DNA of 64,000 nucleotides from Paenibacillus sp. (GTDB lineage Bacteria; Bacteroidota; Bacteroidia; Bacteroidales; Muribaculaceae), in contig JAMPHR010000003.1 of assembly GCA_023663345.1 (NCBI GenBank), forward strand, positions 26,989 through 90,988, written 5' to 3'. Every line of letters begins with the position of its first letter. Positions within the stretch are counted from its first letter, which is position 1. Positions 9,428-22,069 of this stretch are shown here, piece by piece. The translations under genes were made by a program, and so were the position numbers. Below the pieces are notes generated by a model, which was not told the DNA's origin, searched no databases, and worked only from the letters and a program-made list of their open reading frames with translations.

Positions 9428-9515
9428 GAACCTAAAACAATCTTTTTTACCTTAGAAATTGTACCTATTGGAAACTCATGAAAAGGGGCTGCGTGAAGCA
9501 GTTCCTTTTTATTTT
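9428..9515 (+). ncRNA. Candidate small RNA of about 85-90 nt
   Basis: A -7 element (9414-9421) is followed by about 60 nt of AT-rich sequence and then a hairpin (9485-9492 paired with 9498-9505, loop GTGAA) ending in TTTTTATTTT. The result is a compact promoter-to-terminator unit with no usable reading frame. The nearest downstream gene begins 390 bp later and has its own -7 element at 9708. I cannot assign it to a named RNA family; the 5' end is estimated from the promoter. Confidence 0.45.
9485..9515 (+). terminator. Intrinsic terminator with U-tract
   Basis: GGGGCTGC pairs with GCAGTTCC (two G-U pairs), loop GTGAA, followed by TTTTTATTTT. Confidence 0.75.
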
Positions 9516-9707
9516 GTCGCACTTATGGCTCCCGTCAGTCAAGCCTCCTTGCGCCGGGCGTGGCCGGTTCCCGTCGGGTGTGGTACTCACGTGATGATGT
9601 CACGCTTTCTGCGCGCCACAGAAAGATGAAATGATGTGTTTGGCTAAAAATCTTTAACTGATGGGTATATAAACCTGCTTAATAGTGGAAATATGAGCTG
9701 AAATTCG
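9516..9707. other. Intergenic stretch without recognised gene
   Basis: About 190 bp with mixed base composition between the orphan terminator and the metalloprotease promoter. I see no coding sequence, repeat or structured element I can support. Confidence 0.4.
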
Positions 9708-9715
9708 TATCTTTG
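9708..9715 (+). promoter_or_regulatory. -7 promoter element for metalloprotease gene
   Basis: TATCTTTG matches TAnnTTTG and lies 187 bp upstream of the metalloprotease ATG, implying a long 5' leader of about 180 nt. Confidence 0.55.
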
Positions 9716-9902
9716 CAATCAATTTTTCCAGATCGCAGTGCTATTTGCAGTATCATGGCTTTTAGCCCTTTATTTCTCTCTCATCTGCTGTGTGTGATCT
9801 TATATTGTAGAGTTAAAATTAGAGTGTGACGAGGTGGCGGTAGTTTGGAATAAAGTCCGCGCCTTGCAGTAAAGAATAAACCATAATTGACCGAAAGAAG
9901 AC

Positions 9903-12566
9903 ATGAAACTGAAGCAAATGTTGATTGCCGCGGTATTGCTCGGAACCATATCGTCGGCTCCGGCTTATGTCAGTGCGGCGTCTGTACAGGACGATAGCCG
10001 AAGCTTTCTTTTCTTTGGAAAAAAGAACAAGAAGAAAGGTGCGTCGGCCGAGGGTGAGGCTTCTTCCAAGCCTGAAAAGAATTCCTATGAGAAAATCCTG
10101 ACTGACAGTGCTACTGTGAGCAAGGGCATGTTCAATGTGATCCACAACGGGGATGACTACTATTTCGAGGTGCCCAAGTCGCTTCTCGGCCGCGATATGC
10201 TTATTGTCAACAAGCTTGTGAGAGTGCCCCTTGAGCTGAATGAGGCAGGGGTTAACCGTGGCATAAACACCAGCAATCAGATGGTGCGCTTCGAGATGGA
10301 CTCCAAAGGCAAGCGCCTGATGGTGCGCCAGGCCCGTCCGCGCCCTGTGGTGAATCCCGATGATGCCATAGCCCGCTCGGTTGATGATAACTACGTGGAT
10401 CCACTCATCGCCTCGATGACCATTGAGGCCTACAATCCCGACTCTACCGCAATGGTGGTCAAGGTCAATGATTTCTTCAACGGCAACAAGACCACTTTCG
10501 GTGACGTGTTCAACGACATCAACGTGGGCACTCCCGCCGTAGGCGATCTGTCAAGGATTGTGAATATCAAGTCGTTTGACAACAATGTATATGCCCTCTC
10601 CGAGCTCACCACCCGTGTGAGCGAGCCGGGAGGATCGGTGAATCTTACTGTCGAGATCGGATCATCGATAGTGCTTCTTCCCGAAAAGCCCATGACCGGG
10701 CGTTATGCCAGCTCAAGGGTGGGATACTTCACCGAGTCGCTCGTGAAATATGCCGACGATCAGCAGCGTGTGGGTTCCCAGAACCTCATCACCCGCTGGC
10801 GTCTCGAACCCAAGCCCGAGGATATGGCCGACTATATGGCAGGTAAGCTCGTTGAGCCGGCCAAGCCTATAGTGTTCTACCTCGACCGTGCCGTCCCCAC
10901 CAAGTGGAAGCCTTATATCAGACAGGGTATCCTCGACTGGCAGAAAGCGTTCGAGAAAGCCGGATTCAAGAATGCTATCACCGTGGGCGAGCTTCCCGAG
11001 GGGGAGAGCGCCGATGAGAATGATATAAATTATTCGGTGCTTACCTATGCCGCATCGCGCAAATCCAATGCTATGGGCCCCTCGATCACCGATCCCCGCT
11101 CGGGCGAGATCATCGAGGCCGACATAGTGTGGTGGCACAATGTGGTGGATATGCTCCGCGACTGGATCGTGGTGCAGACCGGAGCTGTTGATCCCCGTGT
11201 GCAGGGTCCGGTGTTGCCCGACGAGGTGATGGGCGATGCCATGCGCTTCGTGGCATGTCATGAGGTGGGCCATTCGCTCGGCTTGCGTCACAACATGATA
11301 GCATCGAGCTGTATCCCCACCGACTCTCTGCGTTCCGAGAGCTTCACCACCAAGCTCAACGGCACCGCCGCCTCCATCATGGACTATGCCCGCTTCAACT
11401 ATGTGGCACAGCCAGGTGACGGCGTGAAGGTGCTGACCCCCAATCTCGGCCCCTACGACCTCATGGCCATCGAGTACGGCTACCGCTGGTATCCTTACGG
11501 CAGTGCCGAGGCTGAGTATCCACAACTCATGAAATTCCTCGACCGCCACGATTCCCCCATCTACCGTTACAGCGAGGCTCAGGGACAGCGTGATGCCGTG
11601 GATCCCCGCGCACTCACCGAGGACCTTGGCGACGATAACATCAAGGCCGCCCGCTACGGCATAGCCAACCTCAAGCGCGTGGTGCCCCAGATTGTGAAAT
11701 GGACCACTACGGGTGAGCCTGGACAGAATTATGACGATGCCTCCAACCTGTATGGCGCCGTGCTTGGCCAGTGGAACCGTTTCATGTATCATGTGCTCAC
11801 CAGTGTAGGTGGCATGTATGTCGACAATACCAACGTCGGATCCGGCAAGAAGACCTACTCTTTTGTCGAGAAGGACCGTCAGCGCGATGCCGTGAAATTC
11901 CTTATCGACGAGGCTTTCACCTATCCCGAATGGCTGTATGATGCCGATGTCACCGACTACACCTATATGGTGCAGAACACACCCGTAGGACGCATCGAGC
12001 AGGCTCCGTCATTCCTCCTCTCCAATTATCAGAGCTATCTGCTGTGGGATCTCCTTTCCAATGACCGGTTGATCCGAATGATCGAGAACGAGGCCCGCAA
12101 CGGCAAGGACGCGTTCACCGCAGTCGAGATGGCCGATATGCTCCATAAGGGCATCTTCCGTTCCACTCTCCAGGGTCGCAAGCCTGATGTGCGGGAGCGT
12201 AACATGCAGAAGAATTATGTCGATGCCCTCATAATCGCGGCCTGTGAGCGTCAGGGCGTGAAGGATGGTGTGGCATTGCGCGATGACAACTCCATGTTTG
12301 CTACCCTTCCCGGTGCCGATGTCGATCTCATGCCGTGTGGCCACCGCAATGCCATGGGCGAGCAGACATGTGCAGGGCGCACTCTCAATTTCTACAGCAC
12401 CCAGGCCAACCGCGTGTCGGATGCCATATCCGTGAAGCGTGGCGAGCTCATGAGGATCAGGACTCTTCTCAAGGGTCAGCGCAATCATCCCGACACAGCA
12501 TCGCGCTATCACTATGCCGATATGCTGATGCGTATTAACACCGCCCTCGGTCTGCCGATCGAATAA
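9903..12566 (+). CDS. Secreted zinc-dependent metalloprotease (DUF5117/DUF4953/DUF5118 type)
   Basis: An 887-residue exported protein. Residues 1-25 are a signal peptide (MKLKQMLIAAVLLGTISSAPAY...). The catalytic zinc site is HEVGHSLGLRH at residues 453-463, the extended HExxHxxGxxH form of metzincin-like proteases, followed by SIMDYARFNYV, which resembles the Met-turn. The large N-terminal region and the C-terminal segment match the multi-domain Bacteroidetes family annotated with DUF5117, DUF4953 and DUF5118. Its substrate is unknown; it probably acts in the periplasm or at the surface. A hairpin separates it from the SusC gene, so it may be a separate unit from the following locus. Confidence 0.9.
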   Translation: MKLKQMLIAAVLLGTISSAPAYVSAASVQDDSRSFLFFGKKNKKKGASAEGEASSKPEKNSYEKILTDSATVSKGMFNVIHNGDDYYFEVPKSLLGRDMLIVNKLVRVPLELNEAGVNRGINTSNQMVRFEMDSKGKRLMVRQARPRPVVNPDDAIARSVDDNYVDPLIASMTIEAYNPDSTAMVVKVNDFFNGNKTTFGDVFNDINVGTPAVGDLSRIVNIKSFDNNVYALSELTTRVSEPGGSVNLTVEIGSSIVLLPEKPMTGRYASSRVGYFTESLVKYADDQQRVGSQNLITRWRLEPKPEDMADYMAGKLVEPAKPIVFYLDRAVPTKWKPYIRQGILDWQKAFEKAGFKNAITVGELPEGESADENDINYSVLTYAASRKSNAMGPSITDPRSGEIIEADIVWWHNVVDMLRDWIVVQTGAVDPRVQGPVLPDEVMGDAMRFVACHEVGHSLGLRHNMIASSCIPTDSLRSESFTTKLNGTAASIMDYARFNYVAQPGDGVKVLTPNLGPYDLMAIEYGYRWYPYGSAEAEYPQLMKFLDRHDSPIYRYSEAQGQRDAVDPRALTEDLGDDNIKAARYGIANLKRVVPQIVKWTTTGEPGQNYDDASNLYGAVLGQWNRFMYHVLTSVGGMYVDNTNVGSGKKTYSFVEKDRQRDAVKFLIDEAFTYPEWLYDADVTDYTYMVQNTPVGRIEQAPSFLLSNYQSYLLWDLLSNDRLIRMIENEARNGKDAFTAVEMADMLHKGIFRSTLQGRKPDVRERNMQKNYVDALIIAACERQGVKDGVALRDDNSMFATLPGADVDLMPCGHRNAMGEQTCAGRTLNFYSTQANRVSDAISVKRGELMRIRTLLKGQRNHPDTASRYHYADMLMRINTALGLPIE

Positions 12567-12573
12567 TCATCCA

Positions 12574-12602
12574 TCCCGCCTGCTTGAATATGGCAGGCGG
12601 GA
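12574..12602 (+). terminator. Hairpin after metalloprotease gene
   Basis: TCCCGCCTGC pairs perfectly with GCAGGCGGGA (10 bp, 9-nt loop). No U-run follows, so it could be a terminator or an mRNA-stabilising stem before the SusC gene. Confidence 0.5.
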
Positions 12603-12750
12603 ATACTTGGAATATAAAAACAGTAGGCCGGTCATGCGGCCTCAGGATAATGATAGGCTCCCACGCTGTATGCGTACCGGTTATCCCTGTGACGGGGAAA
12701 TGAATGACAATACACAACAATATAATATAACTACAATTCTAATAGGTTTA

Positions 12751-15700
12751 ATGAAGAGATTTTTACTATCTAACCTTGTGGCTCTGATCACCGTGGTGCT
12801 ATGTTCGGCCACCGCTTATGCGGCTGATAGGACTATCACGGGTGTAGTATATTCGTCGGACGACTCCGAGCCACTGATCGGAGCGTCGATCACAGTGTCG
12901 CAGACCCAGTTGAAGGAGGCAGGAAGCAGCCTCAAGACTCTGGGTGTCGTGACCGATATCGACGGTAAGTTCTCGCTTACCATTCCTGACAAGGTTACAA
13001 GCATCGAGTGCCGTTATGTGGGTTACAATCCGCGCACTATCGAACTGGTGCCCGGTGTGGATAACTATGACCTGGTGCTCGACCGTGCATCCGAGGTCCT
13101 TGCCGACGTAGTGGTGACCGGTTATCAGAACATCGAGAAACGTAAGCTCACCGCATCGATCACCAAGGTTGATCTTGACGACAGCAAGCTCGGATCGGTG
13201 ATGACCGTCGACCAGGCTCTCGCCGGACAGGTGGCCGGACTCTCGGCCATACAGAGCAGTGGCTCGCCCGGCGCTCCCATGAAGATACGTATCCGCGGTA
13301 CATCATCGCTCAACGGCACCCAGGATCCTCTCTGGGTGATCGACGGTATTCCTGTCAACGGCACCGAGGTCCCCTCGATGGATGAACTCAAGGATATCGA
13401 CAATCTGTATCAGTCGTCGATTGCCGGCCTCAATCCTGCCGATATCGAGAGCATCACCGTGCTGAAGGATGCCGCTGCCACCGCTATATATGGTACACGT
13501 GCTGCCAACGGCGTTATCGTGGTCACCACCAAGAAGGGACGTTCAGGTGCTCCTGAGATCAGCTTCTCAACCCGACTCACCTATTCGCCCCGCCCCGACA
13601 TCGACAGGCTGAATCTTCTCAATTCCAATGAAAAGGTCGACCTTGAGCTTGCATTGCTCGGCACCGATTATAATTACCGCGAGGCAAAGGGTGGTGTCGC
13701 ACGCATCCTTAACGGAGCGGGTGTGATGTCGCTTTTCAAGAAGGAGGGTTGGGATGCACTTCCCGCCGAGGTGCAGAGCAGCATCAATGCCCTGCGCGGT
13801 ATCACCACCGACTGGAACGACATCCTGTTCCGCGACACTTTCAATCAGGAATACAATCTTAGCCTTTCGGGCGGTAACGACCGTGCCACCTATTATACCT
13901 CGCTCGGATTTCAGGAGGAGAACGGTAACGTGACCGGTGTGGACATGAACCGTCTTAGCCTCACTCTTAAAACCAACTACAATGTAACCCGCCGTTTCAA
14001 GGTAGGTGCATCGGTTTTTGTCAACCACCGCAAGAACAATTCCTATATCACCGACAACGACGGATTCACCAATCCCGTGTACTATTCGCGCCGTGCCAAT
14101 CCCTATCAGCTCCCCTTCGATGAGGAGGGCGGATATGTGTATGACACCGATATCCAGGGACGTGAGGACAGCGATCTCAAATTCAATATATTCGAGGAGC
14201 GCAACAACACCAAGCGCACCCAGGAGACTACCGGCGTGACCGCCTTGCTCGACGCGAGTCTCCGTTTCACCGATTACCTGAAAGCTTATACCCAGGTAGG
14301 TTTCCAGCTTGACAATTCCGAGACACAGAGCTATGCGGCCGGTGAGACCTATGCCATGCGTAAGGAATTTTACCGCACCGAGGTGATGGACAATACCGGC
14401 AACCGCGTGTCGTTCCTCCCCAATGGTGGCCGTCACATACAGAACAAGTCCACCAACAAGCAGCTCACCTGGAAAGGCCAGCTCGAGTATAACGACCGTC
14501 TCGGCGACGCCCATGAGCTGGAAGTGATGCTCGGCACCGAGTTGCGCCGCACATGGTATGACTACTTCTCCTCCACCGCCTACGGTTACGATCCCAAAAC
14601 TCTTACCAACAAGCCAGTCATCTTCCCCAGCGAGGAGTGGGCCCGCCAGTTCCCGCTCCACACCGAGAGCGTGAGCGAGAACGCCTACGCATCATTCTTC
14701 GCTACTGCGTCCTACACGCTCATGAGCCGTTACACCCTTGGCGGTAGTGTGCGCTTCGACGGTAGCGACCTTTACGGTGTGGCCAAGAAATACCGCTTCC
14801 TGCCCCTCTACTCGTTCAGCGGATTGTGGCGTGCGAGCGACGAACCCTGGCTGAGAGAGTCAACCGTGGTCAATAATCTCGCCTTCCGTGCATCCTACGG
14901 TATCCAGGGTAACATCGACAAGAATACCTCGTCGATGGTTATGGGCAACTACAACAACGCCTCGATACTCCCCGGCGTGACCGAGGATGTGATCGTGCTC
15001 GGCTCCGCCCCCAACCGCCGTCTGCGTTGGGAGAAGACCCACACGTTCAATGCCGGATTTGACATCTCGGTGGTCGACAATGCCATATCTCTCACCTCCG
15101 ATTATTACTACCGCAAGGGCAATGACCTCATCGCGCTCAAGATGCTTCCTCTCGAGACCGGTTTCATGAGCTATATGGTCAACTGGGCCAGTATGCGCAA
15201 CCAGGGTTTTGAAGTGGGACTCGCCACACGCAACATCGCTACCCGCGATTTCCGCTGGACCACCAATTTCAACCTTGCCTACAACGAGAATACAGTGCTT
15301 CAGGAGACCGTGCCGTCCAACCAGACCACACCCTCGCGCGAGGGCTATCCCGTCAACGCCATATTCGCTTACAAGACTGCCGGACTCGATGATGAGGGTT
15401 ACCCCCTGTTCCTGACCAAAGAGGGGGAGAAGGTTACAGCCCAGGAGTTCTTCAAGCTTAACGCCGCCGGAGCCTCCACACTCTCAGCCGAGGAGCAGCG
15501 CGACCTCTACACCTATATCGGGTCGGGCGATCCGCTGTGGACCGGAGGTTTCATCAACAACTTCTCCTACCGTGACTTTGATCTCACAGTCAATTTCGCG
15601 TTCAACCTGGGCATGTACACACGCATCCAGCCCTCCTACAGCTCCACATGGTTTGACCGCGGAATGAATATCAACCGTGACATCCTCGACCGCTGGACAC

Positions 15701-16041
15701 CCGAGAATACCGGTTCGACCCTCCCCGCGCTGTTGCCCGACAACGGATATCGCTCGGCCGAGTATAAGAACTATTCCGAGTTCCAGACCTATTCCATGCT
15801 TGACACTTGGGTGAAGAAGAGCAATTATTTCCGTATGCAGAGCCTGCGCCTGGCCTACAACGTGCCCCCGCGCCTGCTTGCTCCTCTCCACATGAGCATC
15901 CTTACCCTCGCTTTCGAGGCCAGAAACCTGTGGGTGTTCGGTTCAAGCTACAAAAACTCGCTTGATCCCGAGACAATGGGTAATCCGTTCGCCCAGCCGA
16001 TCCCCAAGACCTATACATTCAGTCTCAATGTCAAGTTCTGA
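12751..16041 (+). CDS. SusC-family TonB-dependent receptor (locus 1)
   Basis: A 1096-residue outer-membrane transporter that imports glycan fragments with energy from TonB. The signal peptide is MKRFLLSNLVALITVVLCSA. A CarboxypepD-regulatory-like domain follows (ITGVVYSSDDSEPLIGASITV), then the SusC linker DVVVTGYQNIEKRKLT, the plug (GQVAGLSAIQSSGSPGAPMKIRIRG, LWVIDGIPV, ATAIYGTRAANGVIVVTTKKG) and a full beta-barrel ending with an aromatic residue (LNVKF). The ATG at 12751 is chosen over an in-frame ATG at 12607 because the signal peptide starts there. The SusD gene follows 33 bp downstream. It is intact, in contrast to the second SusC of this window. Confidence 0.95.
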   Translation: MKRFLLSNLVALITVVLCSATAYAADRTITGVVYSSDDSEPLIGASITVSQTQLKEAGSSLKTLGVVTDIDGKFSLTIPDKVTSIECRYVGYNPRTIELVPGVDNYDLVLDRASEVLADVVVTGYQNIEKRKLTASITKVDLDDSKLGSVMTVDQALAGQVAGLSAIQSSGSPGAPMKIRIRGTSSLNGTQDPLWVIDGIPVNGTEVPSMDELKDIDNLYQSSIAGLNPADIESITVLKDAAATAIYGTRAANGVIVVTTKKGRSGAPEISFSTRLTYSPRPDIDRLNLLNSNEKVDLELALLGTDYNYREAKGGVARILNGAGVMSLFKKEGWDALPAEVQSSINALRGITTDWNDILFRDTFNQEYNLSLSGGNDRATYYTSLGFQEENGNVTGVDMNRLSLTLKTNYNVTRRFKVGASVFVNHRKNNSYITDNDGFTNPVYYSRRANPYQLPFDEEGGYVYDTDIQGREDSDLKFNIFEERNNTKRTQETTGVTALLDASLRFTDYLKAYTQVGFQLDNSETQSYAAGETYAMRKEFYRTEVMDNTGNRVSFLPNGGRHIQNKSTNKQLTWKGQLEYNDRLGDAHELEVMLGTELRRTWYDYFSSTAYGYDPKTLTNKPVIFPSEEWARQFPLHTESVSENAYASFFATASYTLMSRYTLGGSVRFDGSDLYGVAKKYRFLPLYSFSGLWRASDEPWLRESTVVNNLAFRASYGIQGNIDKNTSSMVMGNYNNASILPGVTEDVIVLGSAPNRRLRWEKTHTFNAGFDISVVDNAISLTSDYYYRKGNDLIALKMLPLETGFMSYMVNWASMRNQGFEVGLATRNIATRDFRWTTNFNLAYNENTVLQETVPSNQTTPSREGYPVNAIFAYKTAGLDDEGYPLFLTKEGEKVTAQEFFKLNAAGASTLSAEEQRDLYTYIGSGDPLWTGGFINNFSYRDFDLTVNFAFNLGMYTRIQPSYSSTWFDRGMNINRDILDRWTPENTGSTLPALLPDNGYRSAEYKNYSEFQTYSMLDTWVKKSNYFRMQSLRLAYNVPPRLLAPLHMSILTLAFEARNLWVFGSSYKNSLDPETMGNPFAQPIPKTYTFSLNVKF

Positions 16042-16074
16042 TAATCTCTCACACTCACTCTTAGAATCCAAGAA

Positions 16075-17403
16075 ATGAAAAAGACCCTATTATATACGCT
16101 CGTGGCATCGCTCATGGTGATGCTGAGCGCATGTGACGACTACCTGGACATCAAGCCGGTGGGAAAGGTAATCCCCACCACAGCCCAGGAGTTCCGCTCA
16201 CTGCTCACCGAGGCATACGTAACAGTGCCCGACGACCGCGGACTCGCTTCGTTCCGCAGCGACGAGATATTGCTCGACCCTACAATGTCGAGCAACGATA
16301 TCGAGTCTTACTTTGATATATGGACATGGAATGACAACGGGGCCGGCGAGAACACCGCCTCATTCTCGTGGCGACAGTTCTATCACGTGCTTTTCATCGC
16401 CAACTATGTGATCGAGCAGCAGGATGCCATCACCGACGGTACCGTGGCAGAGATACGCCAGATGGTAGGCGAGTCCTACATGCTGAGGGCCTATATGCAC
16501 TTCGTGCTTGCCAATCTTCACGCCCCCGCCTACACCAAGTGTGATCCCGCCACCACCAAGGCTGTGCCCCTCAAGCTCGACAGCGATGTGGAGTCGACCC
16601 TCACCCGATCGATGCTCGGCGATATATATGCCTCGATAGTGAGCGACCTCGATTCGGCTGAGGAGTATCTCAATGTGGATACATGGGAGCCCGGCTACAA
16701 CTATCGTTTCAACAAACTGAGCGTCGATGCCCTCCGTTCGCGAGTGTATCTCTACATGGGCAAATGGGACGAGAGCCTGGCTGCAGCCAAGAGAGTGCTT
16801 GCTGTCAACAATCAGCTCACTAATGTCTCCACCACTCTGCCCAACGCCTACAACTCGGTGGAGAACATCGTGGCTCTGGAGCAGGTGATGAATTCTCAGT
16901 ATGCCCGCACCATCAAGGTCAACCGAGACTTCTTCCAGCTCTACGAGACCCCCGACCTGCGTCGCCGTGCTTACTACAAGCGTATCACCACCTCCAACAC
17001 CATACTCATCAAGGGTGGAAGCAACACCTATTCATGCACCCTGCGCACCGGCGAGATGTATCTCAACGCCGCCGAGAGCGCATGGCAGACAGGAGAGTAT
17101 GATGAGGCCGTCAACTATCTCCTCCAGCTACAGCGTTCGCGCTATTCCACCGCTTCCTATCCCATGAAAGAGGAGGAAGTGAAGGGATTCTCTCACGACC
17201 GCTTGCTCGAGGAGATCTATCTCGAACGAGCCCGCGAGTTGGCGTTTGAGGGACACCGGTGGTTTGACCTGCGCCGTACCACCCAGCCCCGCATCGTGCG
17301 CAAGTTCCGTGCCGACGAGTATGTGCTCGAGGCCGGTGACAGCCGTTACACCATCCCCATCCCGTCCGAGGCTATCGAGGCCAATCCTTCACTGGCTCAG
17401 TGA
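16075..17403 (+). CDS. SusD/RagB-family glycan-binding lipoprotein (locus 1)
   Basis: A 442-residue surface lipoprotein that caps the SusC barrel and binds glycan. The N-terminus has a lipoprotein signal with the modified cysteine at residue 20 (VMLSAC|DD), followed by the DYLDIKPVGKVIPTTAQEF segment common in SusD proteins. The body has TPR-like helices (ESYMLRAYMHFVLANLHAP, RSRVYLYMGKWDESLAAAKRVL) and the C-terminal LEEIYLERARELAFEGHRWFDLRRT motif. It is somewhat short for the family (usually 500-600), suggesting trimmed loops. It sits directly after its SusC partner and before a secreted protein gene. Confidence 0.94.
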   Translation: MKKTLLYTLVASLMVMLSACDDYLDIKPVGKVIPTTAQEFRSLLTEAYVTVPDDRGLASFRSDEILLDPTMSSNDIESYFDIWTWNDNGAGENTASFSWRQFYHVLFIANYVIEQQDAITDGTVAEIRQMVGESYMLRAYMHFVLANLHAPAYTKCDPATTKAVPLKLDSDVESTLTRSMLGDIYASIVSDLDSAEEYLNVDTWEPGYNYRFNKLSVDALRSRVYLYMGKWDESLAAAKRVLAVNNQLTNVSTTLPNAYNSVENIVALEQVMNSQYARTIKVNRDFFQLYETPDLRRRAYYKRITTSNTILIKGGSNTYSCTLRTGEMYLNAAESAWQTGEYDEAVNYLLQLQRSRYSTASYPMKEEEVKGFSHDRLLEEIYLERARELAFEGHRWFDLRRTTQPRIVRKFRADEYVLEAGDSRYTIPIPSEAIEANPSLAQ

Positions 17404-17437
17404 CAAGCTTATCTTCACGTTCTAAAAACTATACAGA

Positions 17438-19060
17438 ATGAAAAAGACATTCATCACAATATTATTCTCATCGGCTGTCGCCGTCTCGTCGGCTGCTGTG
17501 CCGGCCATGTCATCGGCCGGAAGCCGTACATTGAATATACCTCTCGAGGCTTCCCATCCATCCAATCCTGTGGCGGTCGACCGCAAGGGCGACATCATAG
17601 TCACCGGAGTGTTTGAGCAGGACTTTTCGTTCAACGGCTCCCCGCTTGAGGCCATCGGCTCGAGCGCATATATACTGAAGTATAACCAGGATCTATCCGA
17701 GGCCTGGGGCGTGGCGCTTGTGGGTGCATCGACCATCACCGCAATCGATACCGACAGCGAGGGTAATATATATGTGGCCGGAACGTTTGCCGACGAGGTG
17801 GAGTTTGGTACCACATTCGGCTATCCTATAATAAAGGAGGGCATGATGGTGGATTATGCCTATACGATGAAGGAGAATGCTTCGTTTGTGGCAAAGTATA
17901 ACCCCGACGGACGCGTGCTGGCCGTGGAGTCGTTCGTTCCTGAATATCTTCCGGCACTCGTGGAGACAGGAATGTATTTCCCCGAAGATGGTGATGTGTA
18001 CTTCGCTATCAACCATCTCAAGGTCGACGGCGACCGTGTGTATGCCTCAGCCCTCTACACCGGCACTACCAAGCATGGCGATGTGGAGTTTGATGGATCA
18101 TATTATGACGCATGGGGAGGTGGATTCTACTTCATGGACATGAGGTCGGCCTCGGTGTTCTCGCTCTCTACAGCCGATCTCGGCGGATGCCGCAAGGATG
18201 CCAATTTCGCTATCGCATACCCTGCGATGTTTGCCATGGAGCAGGCTTCGTCGGTAGCCTTCACTGTTGAGAAAGGCGTGGTATATGCCGGATTTGTAGG
18301 CACCGGATCGTTCAGTATGCAGGTCGGAAGCAACAGCTATGAACCCTACTTCTATGCCGACGGTGACACCGGCAATAACGAGTATGGCTACGTGATAGCC
18401 TCCTCGGCTCCCGGATCGGCTTTGGTGAGTCTGACCACAAAGAGCGACAACACCAACTCGGCCATTTTCTCTATCGCCGAGCTTGTGAAGTCGGGCGAGG
18501 CACTGTATGCTGTGGGAAATTTTGATCTCACCTGCCCGTCGGCGAATGGCGAAGGTGCCCCCGCCACTGGTGGAACCGATATATTCGTGGCAGATGTAAA
18601 TGCCTCCTCCATGAGTCTTATCTCAGTTACCCCTTATGCTCACGACGAGGGTTCGGCTCTCATAAACGGGGAAACGAAACCCAACTATGAGCTGGCCCGC
18701 AGTGCTGCGGTGATCGACGGTGCGCTCTATATTAATACGGTGGTAAATGATTTCAACCGTGATTATGTAGGCCCGGCCTCATTCTGGTATGACGGAGGCA
18801 ACTATTCCCGCGCCCAGGTACCTGCCACCGGTGCAGGTGCCACCAACGGCGTTGCAGCCATGGTGCAGTCGGACATGTCGGTACTCACCATCAATAAATA
18901 CAGCTACCAGCAGTCGGGCATAACCGATATTTTCGAGGATATGGACGATGCCGATGCTCCCGTGGAGTATTATGATCTGCAGGGACGCAAGGTCACCGAT
19001 CCCGTCCCTGGCATATACATACGCCGTCAGGGTCACAAGGTGCAGAAAGTGAAGATCTGA
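17438..19060 (+). CDS. Secreted propeller-like protein with C-terminal sorting-like tail
   Basis: A 540-residue exported protein of unknown function. A signal peptide occupies roughly residues 1-25. Repeated motifs such as VDRKGDIIVTGVFEQDFSFNG and TDSEGNIYVAGTFADEVEFG resemble SBBP-type beta-propeller blades. The C-terminus (VEYYDLQGRKVTDPVPGIYI then RRQGHKVQKVKI) resembles the type A sorting domain of the type IX secretion system as seen in gut Bacteroidales. It follows the SusD gene by 34 bp and precedes a strong hairpin, so it is the last gene of the SusCD operon. It may be a surface glycan-binding protein; that is inferred from position only. Confidence 0.7.
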   Translation: MKKTFITILFSSAVAVSSAAVPAMSSAGSRTLNIPLEASHPSNPVAVDRKGDIIVTGVFEQDFSFNGSPLEAIGSSAYILKYNQDLSEAWGVALVGASTITAIDTDSEGNIYVAGTFADEVEFGTTFGYPIIKEGMMVDYAYTMKENASFVAKYNPDGRVLAVESFVPEYLPALVETGMYFPEDGDVYFAINHLKVDGDRVYASALYTGTTKHGDVEFDGSYYDAWGGGFYFMDMRSASVFSLSTADLGGCRKDANFAIAYPAMFAMEQASSVAFTVEKGVVYAGFVGTGSFSMQVGSNSYEPYFYADGDTGNNEYGYVIASSAPGSALVSLTTKSDNTNSAIFSIAELVKSGEALYAVGNFDLTCPSANGEGAPATGGTDIFVADVNASSMSLISVTPYAHDEGSALINGETKPNYELARSAAVIDGALYINTVVNDFNRDYVGPASFWYDGGNYSRAQVPATGAGATNGVAAMVQSDMSVLTINKYSYQQSGITDIFEDMDDADAPVEYYDLQGRKVTDPVPGIYIRRQGHKVQKVKI

Positions 19061-19084
19061 CACAATATAACCTGACACACTCTC

Positions 19085-21963
<2,879 letters not shown>

Positions 21964-21986
21964 AAAGATAAAAATATCGTTCCTTT

Positions 21987-22035
21987 CATTAAGGCTGTCA
22001 ACATCGCCCCATAGCGGTAATTGACAGCCTTAATG
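21987..22035. terminator. Hairpin terminator after GH97 unit
   Basis: CATTAAGGCTGTCAA (21987-22001) is perfectly complementary to TTGACAGCCTTAATG (22021-22035), with a 19-nt loop; AATTTTGTG overlaps its end. Confidence 0.7.
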
Positions 22036-22069
22036 AATTTTGTGTCATCTCAGTAGAAATCTTTTTAAT

